From Craspedostauros australis (Eukaryota; Bacillariophyta; Bacillariophyceae; Mastogloiales; Achnanthaceae): 64,000 nt of DNA. Position 1 is the stretch's first letter. Every line of letters begins with the position of its first letter. The DNA lies in contig JAMXDE010000056.1 of assembly GCA_026770025.1 (NCBI GenBank), positions 124,001 to 188,000 of the forward strand. Reading direction: 5' to 3'. The position numbers and the translations under genes are program-made. The notes under the pieces are model-generated. The model was not told the DNA's origin. It saw only the letters and a program-made list of their open reading frames with translations, and searched no databases. Of this stretch, positions 42,675 to 53,975 are shown piece by piece.

Positions 42675-43718
42675 CTAGGTGACCTTCTTGCGGCTTGCCT
42701 CGGTGAGGTAGGTGACGCAATTATCGTGGCCGTTTGCCACGGCGATATCCAACGGGGTCTGCCCTTTCAGGTTCTGGATGCTCAAGTCGGTCTTGCACAG
42801 TTCACTTTCCAGAAACAGCTTCAGCGTCGCTATGCCACCCACCTTGCAGAGGTTGTGCAACGCCGTGTCACCATGCTTGTTCTGCAACGTCATGTCTATG
42901 ATATCTGATTCGAGCACCACTCGGAACCCTCCGGAAAAGTTGGCGATGTCCGCCACGTGCAGCGGGGTGTCGCCATCGTTGTTTTGGATGTTGTAAGGAT
43001 TCGGGCACAGCTTGATGAGACGATCGATGGCATCTCCATTCTTGATGACGGTGAGTTGATCAAGATTGTAGTTCGGGATGACCTCCTTGTGGAGGTGATC
43101 CACGATGAGCGTGAGGATGGCTTCGTCAATCACTCCCAACAACATGTCGTCCCGACATGCGATGTGGTGGCCTGTGTCACCAGCGTTGTTCTGGATGGCG
43201 GGATTGAGAATTTGGGTATGGCATTGCGACAATGCACGAATCATTTGTTGACGAGCATTGATGTCGAGCTCTTGAAGTTCACCATCTTCTACCCAAACTA
43301 AAACCTGATCTCCCTTGGTACATCCGCACACAAGATGGAATGGCGTGTTGCCGTCTTCGTCCTTGATGGTGACATCCAAGGTTTCGTTGCCGCTGGACAT
43401 GATCTGCTCGAGATTGCGGAACCGTCCATCCTCGCAGGCGGCGTGCAAGGCCGTTCTGCCCCGAGCATCCTGAACGGTGAGGTCGACGTTTGCAGTCTTG
43501 GATGAGAGGAGGAACTTGACGGCCTCGTCGCTTCCACTCGCCGCTGCGATGTGAAACCAAGTCCTCCCACTGGAGAATTGTCTGTTCATATCCACATCGA
43601 GCTCAGGCGTTGAAATTAAATGCTCCAGTACATCTATTTCGCCGCGCCGGATGGCGCGGTCAAGGGCTCCCTCGATCTCCCACTTTTGTTCGCGTGAAAT
43701 ACTCTTGCCCGTTTCCAT
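42675..43718 (-). CDS. Ankyrin-repeat protein, family B copy 2
   Basis: Paralogue of 38947-39990, also 347 residues and intronless, with the same repeat order. It differs at many positions, for example in the N-terminus (METGKSISREQKWEIEGALD) and around residue 150 (VWVEDGELQELDINARQQM). Both copies are complete and without stops, so both are likely expressed or were until recently. The substitutions and balanced small indels suggest protein-level constraint. Function is unknown. Confidence 0.85.
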   Translation of the reverse strand: METGKSISREQKWEIEGALDRAIRRGEIDVLEHLISTPELDVDMNRQFSSGRTWFHIAAASGSDEAVKFLLSSKTANVDLTVQDARGRTALHAACEDGRFRNLEQIMSSGNETLDVTIKDEDGNTPFHLVCGCTKGDQVLVWVEDGELQELDINARQQMIRALSQCHTQILNPAIQNNAGDTGHHIACRDDMLLGVIDEAILTLIVDHLHKEVIPNYNLDQLTVIKNGDAIDRLIKLCPNPYNIQNNDGDTPLHVADIANFSGGFRVVLESDIIDMTLQNKHGDTALHNLCKVGGIATLKLFLESELCKTDLSIQNLKGQTPLDIAVANGHDNCVTYLTEASRKKVT

Positions 43719-44315
43719 CTATCGCCGTGAGTTGTGTCAGCACCCATGCGTATGGTGTATCAGTACGAGTACGAGTATCAGTATCATGCCCAAGAGACAA
43801 GAGGCAGGAGAAGAGAAAAAGTGAGGTCAAAGCAGTTGCCACAACAGCAACGGCGCGTTGTCACAACACAATCATATGAATCGGTTGGGTAGAAGGCTCG
43901 AAGCACATTACCAAGAGTATGGTACGATAGGGTTGTGGTGACAAACGCCGGATTCTGCTCGCACAGAGTAGCTCGTATAGTAAAATGGTAGCACTGCCCA
44001 GCGAATGATGGTCGAAAGCTGTCACAACCAACCATGTGCGTCGCGATCGTCTCCGTTACTTCCGTCCCATCAACTGACCTTGGCTGCCCCTGTTGGTTGA
44101 TGTTGCGTGTTCAGCGTGGCTCCTCGTGGTGGTGGTGGTTGTGGTGGTGTTTGTTCTTTCTTTCTTTTCATTATGAGCAATCGCAGGAGAGTAGAGTGCA
44201 ATAGAGAAGAGCAGCCGTGATGTGCAAGCTATGTGCATGGTCTTGTGTAGTCATATCTGAATCCGCAAGCGTGGATCTTCTTGTTGGGTTTGTTGTTGTG
44301 GATGTGCTGTGGGGA

Positions 44316-45312
44316 TCGCTGTCGGGTTTCTGTTGTGCCCTTCCCGATGAGAGAGTGTCGACCAACACGACTGGTTCATCCAATCACGCACGACCCGTTC
44401 GGCACGTTTCTCGAGTTCGCTTTCTCATCACGACAACAAGGAACAAGGGTATCTTCTGGAGACTGGACAGAACAGATCCATCACCAGGAATGACCGACCA
44501 AACCACCCGAACGCGGAAAAGAACACGAGGAACGCAAAGAGGACGGAGACGCCCACGCAACGACCATTGGGAGAGAAAACACGCTCCGGTGCGGAGACGG
44601 CACGGTGAAGCAATCAGGAGAGCCATCAAAGCGAGGAAAGACCAAGCAGTCGCATCAGGTGCGTCGGAGTTGAGTGAGTGAGAGAAGCAAACAGCTGGTC
44701 GACATCATTATCGAGGAAGACGGGAAGCAAGCAACCATCAAGGCCATCACGATCCTTCGCGTTCCACTCCGCAAACTCATCGCAGGACACACAAACCAAG
44801 GGTGCGTGATCTGTGATGCTTGGCGTGATGGGCTGGCGTGGCGAAGTCGGATGGGAGTGGGAGACGACAACCGGCTATTCCACGGCATGACGGAGAGGCC
44901 CTGCAGGGAACATTGACAGCACCTGCTGGAACTGCAGAAATTGAACGAGCAGCGCTGCTTTTGGCGTTCCCACGAGACAGAGAGGGAAAGAGAGACCTGC
45001 AGCGTCCCGACCAACGGAGTGCAGCATGCTTCAATTATGGAAACGTCAGACGATGGCAGCGCTGCGCACGACGAAATTGGATGCACGTTGCCATGCTCAC
45101 GACGTCTCGTGGCGCCGCTCACATTACGCAGCTCACGGATTGCAACATGCCTTGTTTGATCGCCTCGATTCGGTTCGACTCTGCTCTCTCCTCTATACTC
45201 ATAGTATACTCATACTATACTCATATCACAGATTCAGCGTGACGCACACCTATGAGTACACCAACAATTTTGAAGCACCACATCGAAGAACTCGACGCAA
45301 CAATCAACCATA
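44316..45312. other. Intergenic region, no supported gene
   Basis: About 1 kb. An ORF at 44217-44681 (+) is Arg-rich but has no recognisable domain and starts inside the duplicated flank. ATACTCATACTATACTCAT repeats lie near 45195-45225. Confidence 0.45.
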
Positions 45313-45831
45313 ATGGCGAGGCAATTGGATTACGCGAGGAAAGCAGCCGGGGCATCTGCGGTGCTCCTTGCTCTCATTTTGGCGCGGCTCTTGTCGACGA
45401 ACGGCACTGCACTGGGGCTAATCCAGCACACCCATGCCAACGAAGATGCCTTGGTGGTTGAGGGGGAAGATGGTGGCATTACACATGACACGCTCAGCAA
45501 ATCGACGGATGCGTACTTGTACGAAGGCAGCAGCAAAATCAGAGAAGTGAAGAAGACGATCCACAGCAAATGTCTCGCAGACCTCGACACCATGTGCTGG
45601 CATCGTCGCCGTGGTTTGGCTGCGCCTTGCTACTCGCCACTCCGGACGGTCCACCCCGCGTTTACCAGCATGATGAAGCCGCACATGAAATACGTGACGC
45701 AATGCGAGATGAAATTCAAGACCGACAATGCAAGCCTGCTCACGATGCTCGACGACATCAACTCCCATCGCACATTTGTCGAGAACGAAGTGCTCAACAT
45801 CATCCTGTCGCACTTTCTCGAGCATCTCTAC
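45313..45831 (+). pseudogene. 5' part of a membrane-protein gene split by a piggyBac-like insertion
   Basis: Encodes 173 residues starting MARQLDYARKAAG. Residues about 11-35 are hydrophobic (AGASAVLLALILARLL), a signal peptide or anchor. The rest contains several Cys and a helical stretch (SLLTMLDDINSHRTF). The frame stops being host sequence at TAC 45829-45831. Reading on into the element adds 23 foreign codons before TAG at 45901-45903. The remaining host frame resumes at 49755. The family is not recognised. Confidence 0.8.
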
Positions 45832-46276
45832 TGCCTATCCGCTTTTTGTGTCGCCCCCATTTGGGGCCACAAAGGGCCACAAGGGGCTACAGGGTCGAAG
45901 TAGTCGAATCCTGGTACAACTCTACGGAGCCGCTACGAGGGAAACAGCACCAACTTGCAAAAAAACACCAACATCCGCACTCTTTTGCTCCGGATTAACA
46001 TTCACTCAATCCTACCAACACTAAAATTTACCAGCTATCTGTCCTGCATCTGCTGCATCCCTCCCCGAAGTTTGGTGTTCACATCTCTTCTCCTCGTTGA
46101 GTTCTGCCACATCCAATATCGACGGGTCGGGTCACTGAAAACTGGTGGCATCGCTTCTTCCTGCCGATCATCCCCCCTGCGGCGTTTCACTTCCTTTCCT
46201 GCATTGCATTGGCTGTTGCATACAATCCATTGAACATAGAAAGAGTTGTGACACAGACTTCTTCACTCATCTTTCT

Positions 46277-48916
46277 TTAACTATCTGTCATGGTGTCTGG
46301 GTGTGTGGAACTACGCGACCTTGATCCTGCATGTTTCTCTGCATGGATTTCGAAACATCGTCGAAATACTCCGTCGTACTCCTTCATTTCGCAGCACCAA
46401 ACAGTTTGGCCTGGAGACCCTGTTTGACAGTTCAGGCAATGGTACCTTGACGAGTTCGTGCACACACAGCATCTGCCTCGTTTCCCTCTTGTCATGAACC
46501 TGGCGATCCCCTGCTTCGTATGGTCAATCTTCCCGTTCCGGACTCTACCTGGGTGCTTTACCAAGTGGTGGCCATTGATCAAGTCTGCTCGGGGCCACTC
46601 AGCCACCTGTGTCGTCGCATGGGCTGGACTGTTGGTTGTCAACAAAGACAAGGAGCCACCATTGCCACCACATTGCACTTCCGATGGCTGGTCGCTTCTC
46701 ATCCTGGCAAATGAGCTTGGTGGATCAGGGGCTTCGTTGTTGTGGAGCATGTCTCTGACCATCATGTTCACGAAATCCATGAGAGGCACATTCTTGTGTC
46801 GGTGCTTGCCCGCCAAGTGGCATCGGTATGCCCTCCATGCATCCACAACGGTTATCCCAAAGAGAGTCGTGACAAGCCTGAAGTATCTGTCGCGTGTGGG
46901 CCAAGTTCTCTCCAGACCGAGGATGTCCTGTCGAGCCTGGTTGTGGACGTCAACCTTGTTGCAGCTTTCAAAGTACTTCGAAGCGACACTCGGCCGATCC
47001 ATTTTCTTTGTCATGGGGCACCCATCGTCTGAGATCCACTTCGACAAATACGGCGCCCCGCAGCCTGCATGCCCAGCTCCCGCGGAAAAGACGAAGCAGA
47101 GTACCTTAGCCTTGCAGTACTTGTACCCCAGTGCATAGTACTTGTGGCCGCCGCACTCGCTTTCCATCAGCAGCTGGCTTCCAGATGGCCACACCTTCAT
47201 TGTGGTCTCCAGGAAGACTTTGGGGTACAACCGATGAGCTGTCTTCACGATGCCGATGAACTTCGCACCCAGCTCTGTTTCAAGCGCCTTGGTGGCCTCC
47301 ACAGACGCGAACCACGAGTCTCCCAGGAAGATGCTCTTGCCCTGGTTGAACTGTGGATCATCTGGAGATTTCGAAGGATCGGTGCAGATGTTGGTTGCTG
47401 CTGCCATGCGAAGGGTGCATGCAGCGTTCTTGCCCTTCACCCTGTCAAGGAAGGCCGCACCCTCCATTCCCTCCTTGCCCCGTTGGATCTCCAAGAACAG
47501 CATGATCCCTGTCTCTCCATCGGCAACGGTCTTGAATTCCACGCCCAGTGGCTCAGGTTTGCGGCGGACGAAGGATAGGTGAGGAAGGTTCCCATTCTTG
47601 GTTGTTTGTGTCTTGAAGGCACTCATGGATTCATCCATCACCTTCAGTGTGCTCGTGCACATGATCTCCGCCCGCTTCGCGTTGAAAGCATCCACACCTG
47701 GTTGAATTTGCCACCATGGATCCGAGAATTGCTTGGATGCATCCACGAAGATGTGTGGGATCAGTGATTCTCGGATGGCACGAAACCAATAATTCTTCAT
47801 GTGGTCGGTGACGTCCATTGGCTGTTTGAATCCTTCAGTGTCTCTGTCGCCCCACAGGCAGGATGTGCCTTCGATAGTGCCCAGAAGGAGCAATCCAAAG
47901 AACACCCAAAACTCGTGATGAGATATGAGGTGATTGTCAATCTGATCCTCTGATATTCTTGTGGGAAGCTGCCTTGTGATGATCCTTTGATTGAGCTTGT
48001 CAACCTGGACCTTCCAATTGCCAGGCCACATGTGCTGTAGGAGATGCAGCATGTTGATACGTTGGTACCTGCTGTCCCTGCCCCTGCCCGCGACGGTTAG
48101 GTTGGCGAAGTCAAAGTTTGCAACCCCCACCCACTCCCGTGAAGATCCATCTTTGGGGCTACCAATGTGGTCATCTGGTACAACCTTCCACGTCATTACG
48201 TCAGCTCGAGATCCCATGCTGATGGAGGTGTTGTCGGAGATCAGTGTGGCCTTCTCTGCATGATGTGGTTCATAGTGGAGGATTTGTTCCTCCATCTCAA
48301 TTGCATAATTCAACACGTTGTTGTCAAAGTTGTTGTCAATGTTGCAATCCATAGATACGTCATCCTCCGGCTCTTCAGATCTGCCGTCAATACTGACTTT
48401 GTTGGTTGGGGGCGTGTGCGAAGAGTTTGTTGGTTGGGAAGTCGCGGCCGGAACGTTGGTCAGGTGAATGTTGATGGGAGGAGAGTTCAGTGGTAGAGAA
48501 GTTGCAGCCGGATTGTTGCTTGGGAGAATGTTGCTGGATGGAGAGTTCGTCCCAACACCCAAGTCTTGGCTGACTGCAGGTGCATCCGCCGGTCCAGTGA
48601 TTGTCTCTGGTGGCGGGAGGAATCTGTGGCTCTTCGCAAAAGCATCCAATGCCGCAACTCCTTTTCCAACAAAGATGGTTTGAATGTATTCTTCGACCTT
48701 GGTGTCGGGAAGTGGACTTTCATTGCCTTCCAGGCGAATGAGGGTTTGGGAACTGTGTTGGCATACAACACCCAAGGATTCCCAATGGACGATCCAGTTG
48801 TGTTTGGGAAGAACCTTGATCGTGCGTCCCACGATGTAGCCATGCTTTTTGCGAGGTGCGTTGGACCTACGAGGCCCGCATCTGCAAGCGACCTTGGCTC
48901 CGAGAGTGATCCTCAT
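46277..48916 (-). CDS. piggyBac-family transposase (DDD)
   Basis: An 879-residue uninterrupted ORF. The catalytic aspartates are recognisable: LKVMDESMSAF (Asp428), SIFLGDSWFAS (Asp533) and NKVDVHNQARQ (Asp656). Downstream come the RDRYFRLVTTLFGITVVDAWRAY segment typical of piggyBac transposases and a C-terminal Cys/His zinc domain at about 816-861 (CCVC, CLNC, CC, C, H). The N-terminal 210 residues are extra: a compact basic segment (HGYIVGRTIKVLPKHNWIVHWE) that could be a small beta-barrel, then a long Asn/Pro/Ser-rich linker. It would excise and insert the element by cut and paste. The element appears autonomous and intact. Confidence 0.92.
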   Translation of the reverse strand: MRITLGAKVACRCGPRRSNAPRKKHGYIVGRTIKVLPKHNWIVHWESLGVVCQHSSQTLIRLEGNESPLPDTKVEEYIQTIFVGKGVAALDAFAKSHRFLPPPETITGPADAPAVSQDLGVGTNSPSSNILPSNNPAATSLPLNSPPINIHLTNVPAATSQPTNSSHTPPTNKVSIDGRSEEPEDDVSMDCNIDNNFDNNVLNYAIEMEEQILHYEPHHAEKATLISDNTSISMGSRADVMTWKVVPDDHIGSPKDGSSREWVGVANFDFANLTVAGRGRDSRYQRINMLHLLQHMWPGNWKVQVDKLNQRIITRQLPTRISEDQIDNHLISHHEFWVFFGLLLLGTIEGTSCLWGDRDTEGFKQPMDVTDHMKNYWFRAIRESLIPHIFVDASKQFSDPWWQIQPGVDAFNAKRAEIMCTSTLKVMDESMSAFKTQTTKNGNLPHLSFVRRKPEPLGVEFKTVADGETGIMLFLEIQRGKEGMEGAAFLDRVKGKNAACTLRMAAATNICTDPSKSPDDPQFNQGKSIFLGDSWFASVEATKALETELGAKFIGIVKTAHRLYPKVFLETTMKVWPSGSQLLMESECGGHKYYALGYKYCKAKVLCFVFSAGAGHAGCGAPYLSKWISDDGCPMTKKMDRPSVASKYFESCNKVDVHNQARQDILGLERTWPTRDRYFRLVTTLFGITVVDAWRAYRCHLAGKHRHKNVPLMDFVNMMVRDMLHNNEAPDPPSSFARMRSDQPSEVQCGGNGGSLSLLTTNSPAHATTQVAEWPRADLINGHHLVKHPGRVRNGKIDHTKQGIARFMTRGKRGRCCVCTNSSRYHCLNCQTGSPGQTVWCCEMKEYDGVFRRCFEIHAEKHAGSRSRSSTHPDTMTDS

Positions 48917-49750
48917 GTTGATGTTGTTCGTGTTGCGGAGATGTTGGGAGGGGGATGATCAGAATGTGTGCGATGAAAGTGTTCATGTCTCAATCAAATG
49001 TTGTGTGCATGTTGATGTGCAAGAAGTGATACAGCGTCACACCCCAACAAATCGAGCGATCGCCGACTGTTATGGATCTGTTGCACTGCTCTGAAACCAT
49101 TGTTGCCAGCAACGATCATTGATAGATGGTGGCAACATGTTGGAATGGCCTCATGTTCATTGCTGCATGTGAACATTGGATTCAAATACAGGTGTTGGTG
49201 TGTTTGAAGTCGCTGACACGACAAATTTCGAATCACGAGCCGAGAGCACCAACTTCAACGGCACACAAGGGGCCGACGAACAACACACAGCAAGCAACCA
49301 CCACACCACCGCAACCGGAAGAGACTCGCGATTCCATCGATGCCACGAACAGGTCCAACAGACGAAACAAAGTGCCAACCGGGGATGGAAGAGGCTTGCG
49401 CGCCTGTTTTGAACGGGTTCCGAAAATTATTTTGTACCAGGGCCCAGTAGAATTGTACGTGTAGCCCCTGTGTAGCCCCTGCGTTTTCCACCGTTTTTTT
49501 TTCGCGGTCGGTTTGGGGAAAACCTCCAAAATGGGGTCAACACAAGCAATAAAATGGAATCCAAGTGATCAACACACAGCAAGTTTGACAACATCATCAG
49601 ATAGATCTCACTCTTGGCTTTCGATTGATACCATTATTATACATTGTTGTTGGTGATAAGGGTTGGTTGTTTTTATCCGGGAAATTTGTAGCCCCATGTG
49701 GCCCATTGTAGCCCCTTTGAGCCCCTTTTCGGCAAAAAAGCGGATAGGCA
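48917..49750. other. Right non-coding arm of the piggyBac-like element
   Basis: Contains the presumed transposase promoter and subterminal repeats with GTAGCCCC (near 49461, 49472, 49688 and 49708). No gene is supported. Confidence 0.55.
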
Positions 49751-49754
49751 CTAC

Positions 49755-51104
49755 GTCGTGTCGCGGTACTACAACTGGCTGCCGACATCGTCTGTGTCTG
49801 CATCTGTGAGCATCGATCGTTTCGTTGACAACTTCTTATCGTCGCTGCTGAACTATCTGGACAAACAGCACAGCGAACAGTATTCCGCAACGCAGCAGCT
49901 CGTCATCACGGTGGAAAGCAACAAGGTGAATCCCCAAACAACCGTCGCCGACCACCGCGAAATCACGTTGACTGGCACCGACGCCTTCCAGGCGTTGGAT
50001 TTGCAAGCCTCCATGAAGACTGTGCTGCAAAATTACATGAAGTACAATGAAGTTGCGCAAGACAATGTTCACCAGAGGTATCCAGAATTGGTGGATGATA
50101 CGTTGCTCAAGATCACCAACGAAGAGTACGTCAAGGTGTTCGAAGATCGATTCATTCCCATCATCCGGGTAGCCGTCGATGAGTGGTACAAGAAGATCAA
50201 GGACGGCGGCGGTGGCGGCAGCAATACTGGCAACGATGATTTGGAGCAGCACCACAGCTCGCTCTTGGAGTCGTTGAACGAGCACTCCTCAATGGACAAG
50301 TGCCTGCGGCAGCGACACCTCGACGATATGCTGATCACGGATTCGTGCCGTCATGCGATGGATTTGGGTGCGGAACGGTTGGATGAGATCATTGACGAAT
50401 CGGACCGCGAATACGCTTTGAAGCAGAGGAGGGCGTCGCGGTACCACAGACCCTCGGGGCAGGTCCTGCTGGTGTTCAATGCGACGCTCATTGTGTTCCT
50501 GCTGATGAAACTGTGGCTGGGTGCACGCGCAACAGGCAGCGTCGCCGTGAAGGAGCGGCATCACCTGCTCAATCCATCTGCAGATACCCACAGCAGTACC
50601 CACCGTGACGAGGAAGGCGAGACGAACCCATGTGTCCAAGGTACGAATGCTTCACGCGTTCAGGCAACTCAGTTTTATCTCGTCGCACAGTGGATAGCCT
50701 CTCTGCTGATCGGATCGTTCGCGCTCGCCGCGATGCAGTCCTGGAGCACCACCCACCTCTTTCATTTCGCGATCGACTCCAGCATCCTGTGCGCAACGGC
50801 GCTGCTCGTCACATCCATCGTCGGCATCCTGCAGGCACGTGAAGACGACGGCGGTCACATGCTGACAGGGGCGTTGGATGAATTGCACGGACCTGGGAAT
50901 ACGAATGGATTTATCCTCGCGGAGCTGGTGCCGGGGTCCGGCCGCATACTGCCGGTGCTGACGAGGTCATCCGCTTCCCCCAACACATCCGGGCCATCGG
51001 GCCAGAAATCAACGCCATGGCCAATGTTCGAGTACGAGCTTTGCGAGTTTTCCGAAGCAAAGGAAGATGAAGATGTTGGCGATGGTGCGAACAGCGACGC
51101 TTGA
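49755..51104 (+). pseudogene. 3' part of the membrane-protein gene split by the piggyBac-like element
   Basis: Encodes 449 residues plus a stop, continuous in frame with 45313-45831 once the element and one CTAC are removed (about 622 residues in total). Seen: a long helical region (SIDRFVDNFLSSLLNYLDKQ; ASMKTVLQNYMKYNEVAQD), a Gly linker, then three hydrophobic segments, VLLVFNATLIVFLLMKLWL, FYLVAQWIASLLIGSFALAAM and SSILCATALLVTSIVGIL, and an acidic C-terminus. With the N-terminal signal this fits a secretory-pathway membrane protein. I do not recognise the family. The first ATG upstream (49698) lies inside the transposon end and is not a credible native start. Confidence 0.8.
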
Positions 51105-53926
51105 GGAGCTGCGGCGAGCTAGACCTCGTTCGTATGGTACGTGTACGGGTGCCTGGTGTGCTCCTTCTGCTCTGTCTCCATTTTCTCTCCACGATGGCAA
51201 TACCTCAGTGCAGAATCGTGTGTAGTGTACAGTAGATGGCATTTCTCAACTGTATTTGTACAACATATAATATAATATCATATTCTATTACCACGAACAT
51301 GGTAACCAGCACAAAGAGTAAGAAGTACCACACCATGTTGTACTTTGACATTGCCTCCATGGAATGCCTCGGCCCTCAACATGCATCGCGACCTGCCGGC
51401 TGTCCTGTGAGCACTGCTCATGATTGAGAATGAAAGCGGGAGGAAGGATTCTGCTCCTCGCCACGTATTATAGCTGCTCACCGAACATCATCCTTGTGGC
51501 TTGTCTGGTTGGCATGCCAAGACGTGTTGGGCCGACGATATCTCCCATAGAATACATATATGTATTGCTAGGACTGGCACCAGGTACGACTACTCATGTC
51601 ATGCATTCGCCTACCGGCACGTCGATGGACTAGCCCGCAGCACGAGCGTATCCTTCCAACCTAGAGAGGAGCCACGAGGGAAACGGTGGCACTGTGATGA
51701 TGGGATGCACACGGCATGGAGCTGCCCTCCAGATGCGTCCTTGGCATGGTAGTTCGCACGGTTGCGTGTAGCTCGTACGAGTATGTCTGCTGTGTTTGCA
51801 CACGGCATGTCTGAGTTTCTGTCGGTTTCCATTGTCAATCTCATTCGTTGGTTCATTCTGTCATTGCGGCGTCGAAGAGAGGGGCTTGTGGTTTGGATAT
51901 CATCACAAGACAACGGAGTTGCACGCTATCGCTTGTGAATCTTGAGTCGATCGTGTTGCAGGGCACACAATCGTATTGGCACAGTGTGAGTTGCAAGCTG
52001 CGAGCGAATCGCAGGCATGCCGTGGCCATGCAGGCAAGGCAAGACTGCAGTTTCTCCCCTCATCATCTTGCGACGACCGGCAGAGGCCGGTATCGATGGA
52101 GACTGGAGTACCTTGCGAACGACCAAGTCTCACATCGCACTTTCGCTTGAGGAGTGAAGCCGTCAGGCTACCGTATCCTGTCGCAGCGGAGCACAAGGGG
52201 CCCACGAAGATGCTCTGCCGCTGCGCGCACATTGGCTGTCGATGGAAGCGAAATGCGATGGTGATTGCAAAGTTGGTGCAGCTCAAGGAAAGCGTCCGAC
52301 TGGCATTCGAATCAGCGCATTACCGAAATGGCTTTTGTCAAGGAGAGACGAGGGTGGTTGAACTCCCACACGCGAAAGTTTCCGCCCAATCCTTCGTTCC
52401 GCAAACCATGAGCCGTCGTCCTCTGTTTCCATTCTTTTGTATCGCTCTGTTTGTTGGCGTACGATCGACGAACTGCGCTGGAAGCGTCGCCCATGATCAG
52501 CGTGCCATGTCATGCCATTTCATGTCATGGCCATGCGCGAGTTGCGATCTATCTTTGTGTTGATTCTTGTGTCGTTGGTGTTGGGAAGTATGTGTCATGA
52601 TGTCCCTCCATCCTCGGCGCTCTGTCATGAGGGGTGACTTGCAGAGCGCTTTCCTCCTTTCTGGCCTCGTGCACATTGCAGCCCCATCAATGGGGTTCTT
52701 TGCGTCGCTCTTCCTTGGAACAGGGGCGTCGACAGATATTGTTGGATGGAGATTTAGCCTCTCGTTTCTCTGTTTGTTGGGCTTTTCACATCTTGGTGCA
52801 TCTCTGCGATGGTGAGACTCCTAAAATACGTCGACTCAGTCCATGCACTCGGACGGATAGTCCCACGGATACTACTAGTCGGACGGATACAAATAGTAGT
52901 ACTGATGCCAAGAACATATGATCTACCGGCTGTCATCCATCGTTGGCTGTTTTACTCTGGTGACGGAGAAATGACGATGGAATAACAATGGATGGATGGA
53001 TGGATGGATGAGAGCAAGAAAGGCAAAGAACAAGGATGGAGGAGGCATGGGAGTGGAGAAAGACGCGCGCCATCTCTTGGCCATTGGTTTTTGAGGTGAC
53101 AAGAGGAGTTGTGTTGTTCCAAACACTTACCCTGTAATACGCCCGCACGGAGTCTCTCTGCGTTGGCCGCTCTTGTGCGCGTCCGTCATGGGTGATCGTT
53201 CGGAACATGACAACGCCACGAACCCTTTTCATCCATTTGTCATTGTTCTGCGCTTTGCGTCCAGACTATTTGCGAGCGCAATTCGGCTTACCGAGTCGTT
53301 ATCTGCGGAGAGTATCCCCCGTTCGCGGCTTCACTAAGACTGACGTCCACCATCGCTACTCGCATGACCATCGCATGGGCTATGTGTGGTATCGTGGTAT
53401 ACGCCCGCTCTGGTTTGGAGAATTCAAGTTGGCCCAATGTCAACGACCCTCATCATTGTCCCCCTGTTGCAGCTGGCATTGTTGCAATGGTGTGGCTTGT
53501 ACGTGGTTGTTTGAAGCGAAGATTGTTACTCGCACATGATCGCGAGGTGGTGCGCTGAGGGGACCAAACGAGGAGATCAGTCCTGGATACGAGGATATTT
53601 GTTGAGTACAATGGTGTGGTGGTACTGGTGTGAGCAGGGCTCGTAAGAACAACGGCAACGATAACGACGATGAACCCTTGACCCACGGCCTCCCGGTATG
53701 ATAACCAGCGAGGGGGGAAGAGCGATCGTGGCAAAAGCTGGACAGAGTTGACTCAAGCAATGGCTTTGGCTGAAGCCACCAGTTCATCTTCGATCAACAC
53801 CCCCTCCCCGAGATTCGGCATCGTGGCTACTCTAAGCAAAGCATAATCTAACATGTACAATGAGAGAGGCCACATCCTGGTTGTGCACAAGTGGAAGTTG
53901 ATCGCTTTCCCGTCTCTCTCTCTCTT

Positions 53927-53975
<49 letters not shown>

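Larger units (their letters stand above)
41531..44315. repeat. Segmental duplication, unit B
   Basis: Second copy of 37783-40600. The left edge lies within the thylakoid-gene intron. The right edge is near GTGGATGTGCTGTGG, where unit A is cut off by the Harbinger-like terminus. Confidence 0.9.
45832..49750. mobile_element. piggyBac-like DNA transposon with CTAC target duplication
   Basis: A 3919-bp element. The ends are perfect 16-bp inverted repeats, TGCCTATCCGCTTTTT at 45832-45847 and its complement at 49735-49750, with CTAC directly repeated outside (45828-45831 and 49751-49754). Removing the element plus one CTAC leaves an uninterrupted host reading frame, which fixes the boundaries. Subterminal arrays of GGGGCYACA-type repeats occur at both ends (45863-45893; 49460-49480 and 49687-49722, inverted). 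It contains one large transposase ORF on the minus strand. The TSD is 4 bp as for piggyBac but is not TTAA. Confidence 0.92.

Noticed and set aside
44217-44681. 154-codon + strand Arg-rich ORF
   Set aside because: Starts in the duplicated flank and is not conserved in unit A; composition is not protein-like.
45990-46285. TTAA sites as alternative piggyBac boundaries
   Set aside because: TTAA occurs near 45996 and 46279 but there is no partner TTAA near the right end, and only the CTAC boundaries repair the host frame.
49698-49754. ATG at 49698 as start of the membrane-protein gene
   Set aside because: It lies inside the right end of the piggyBac-like element; the native N-terminus is at 45313.
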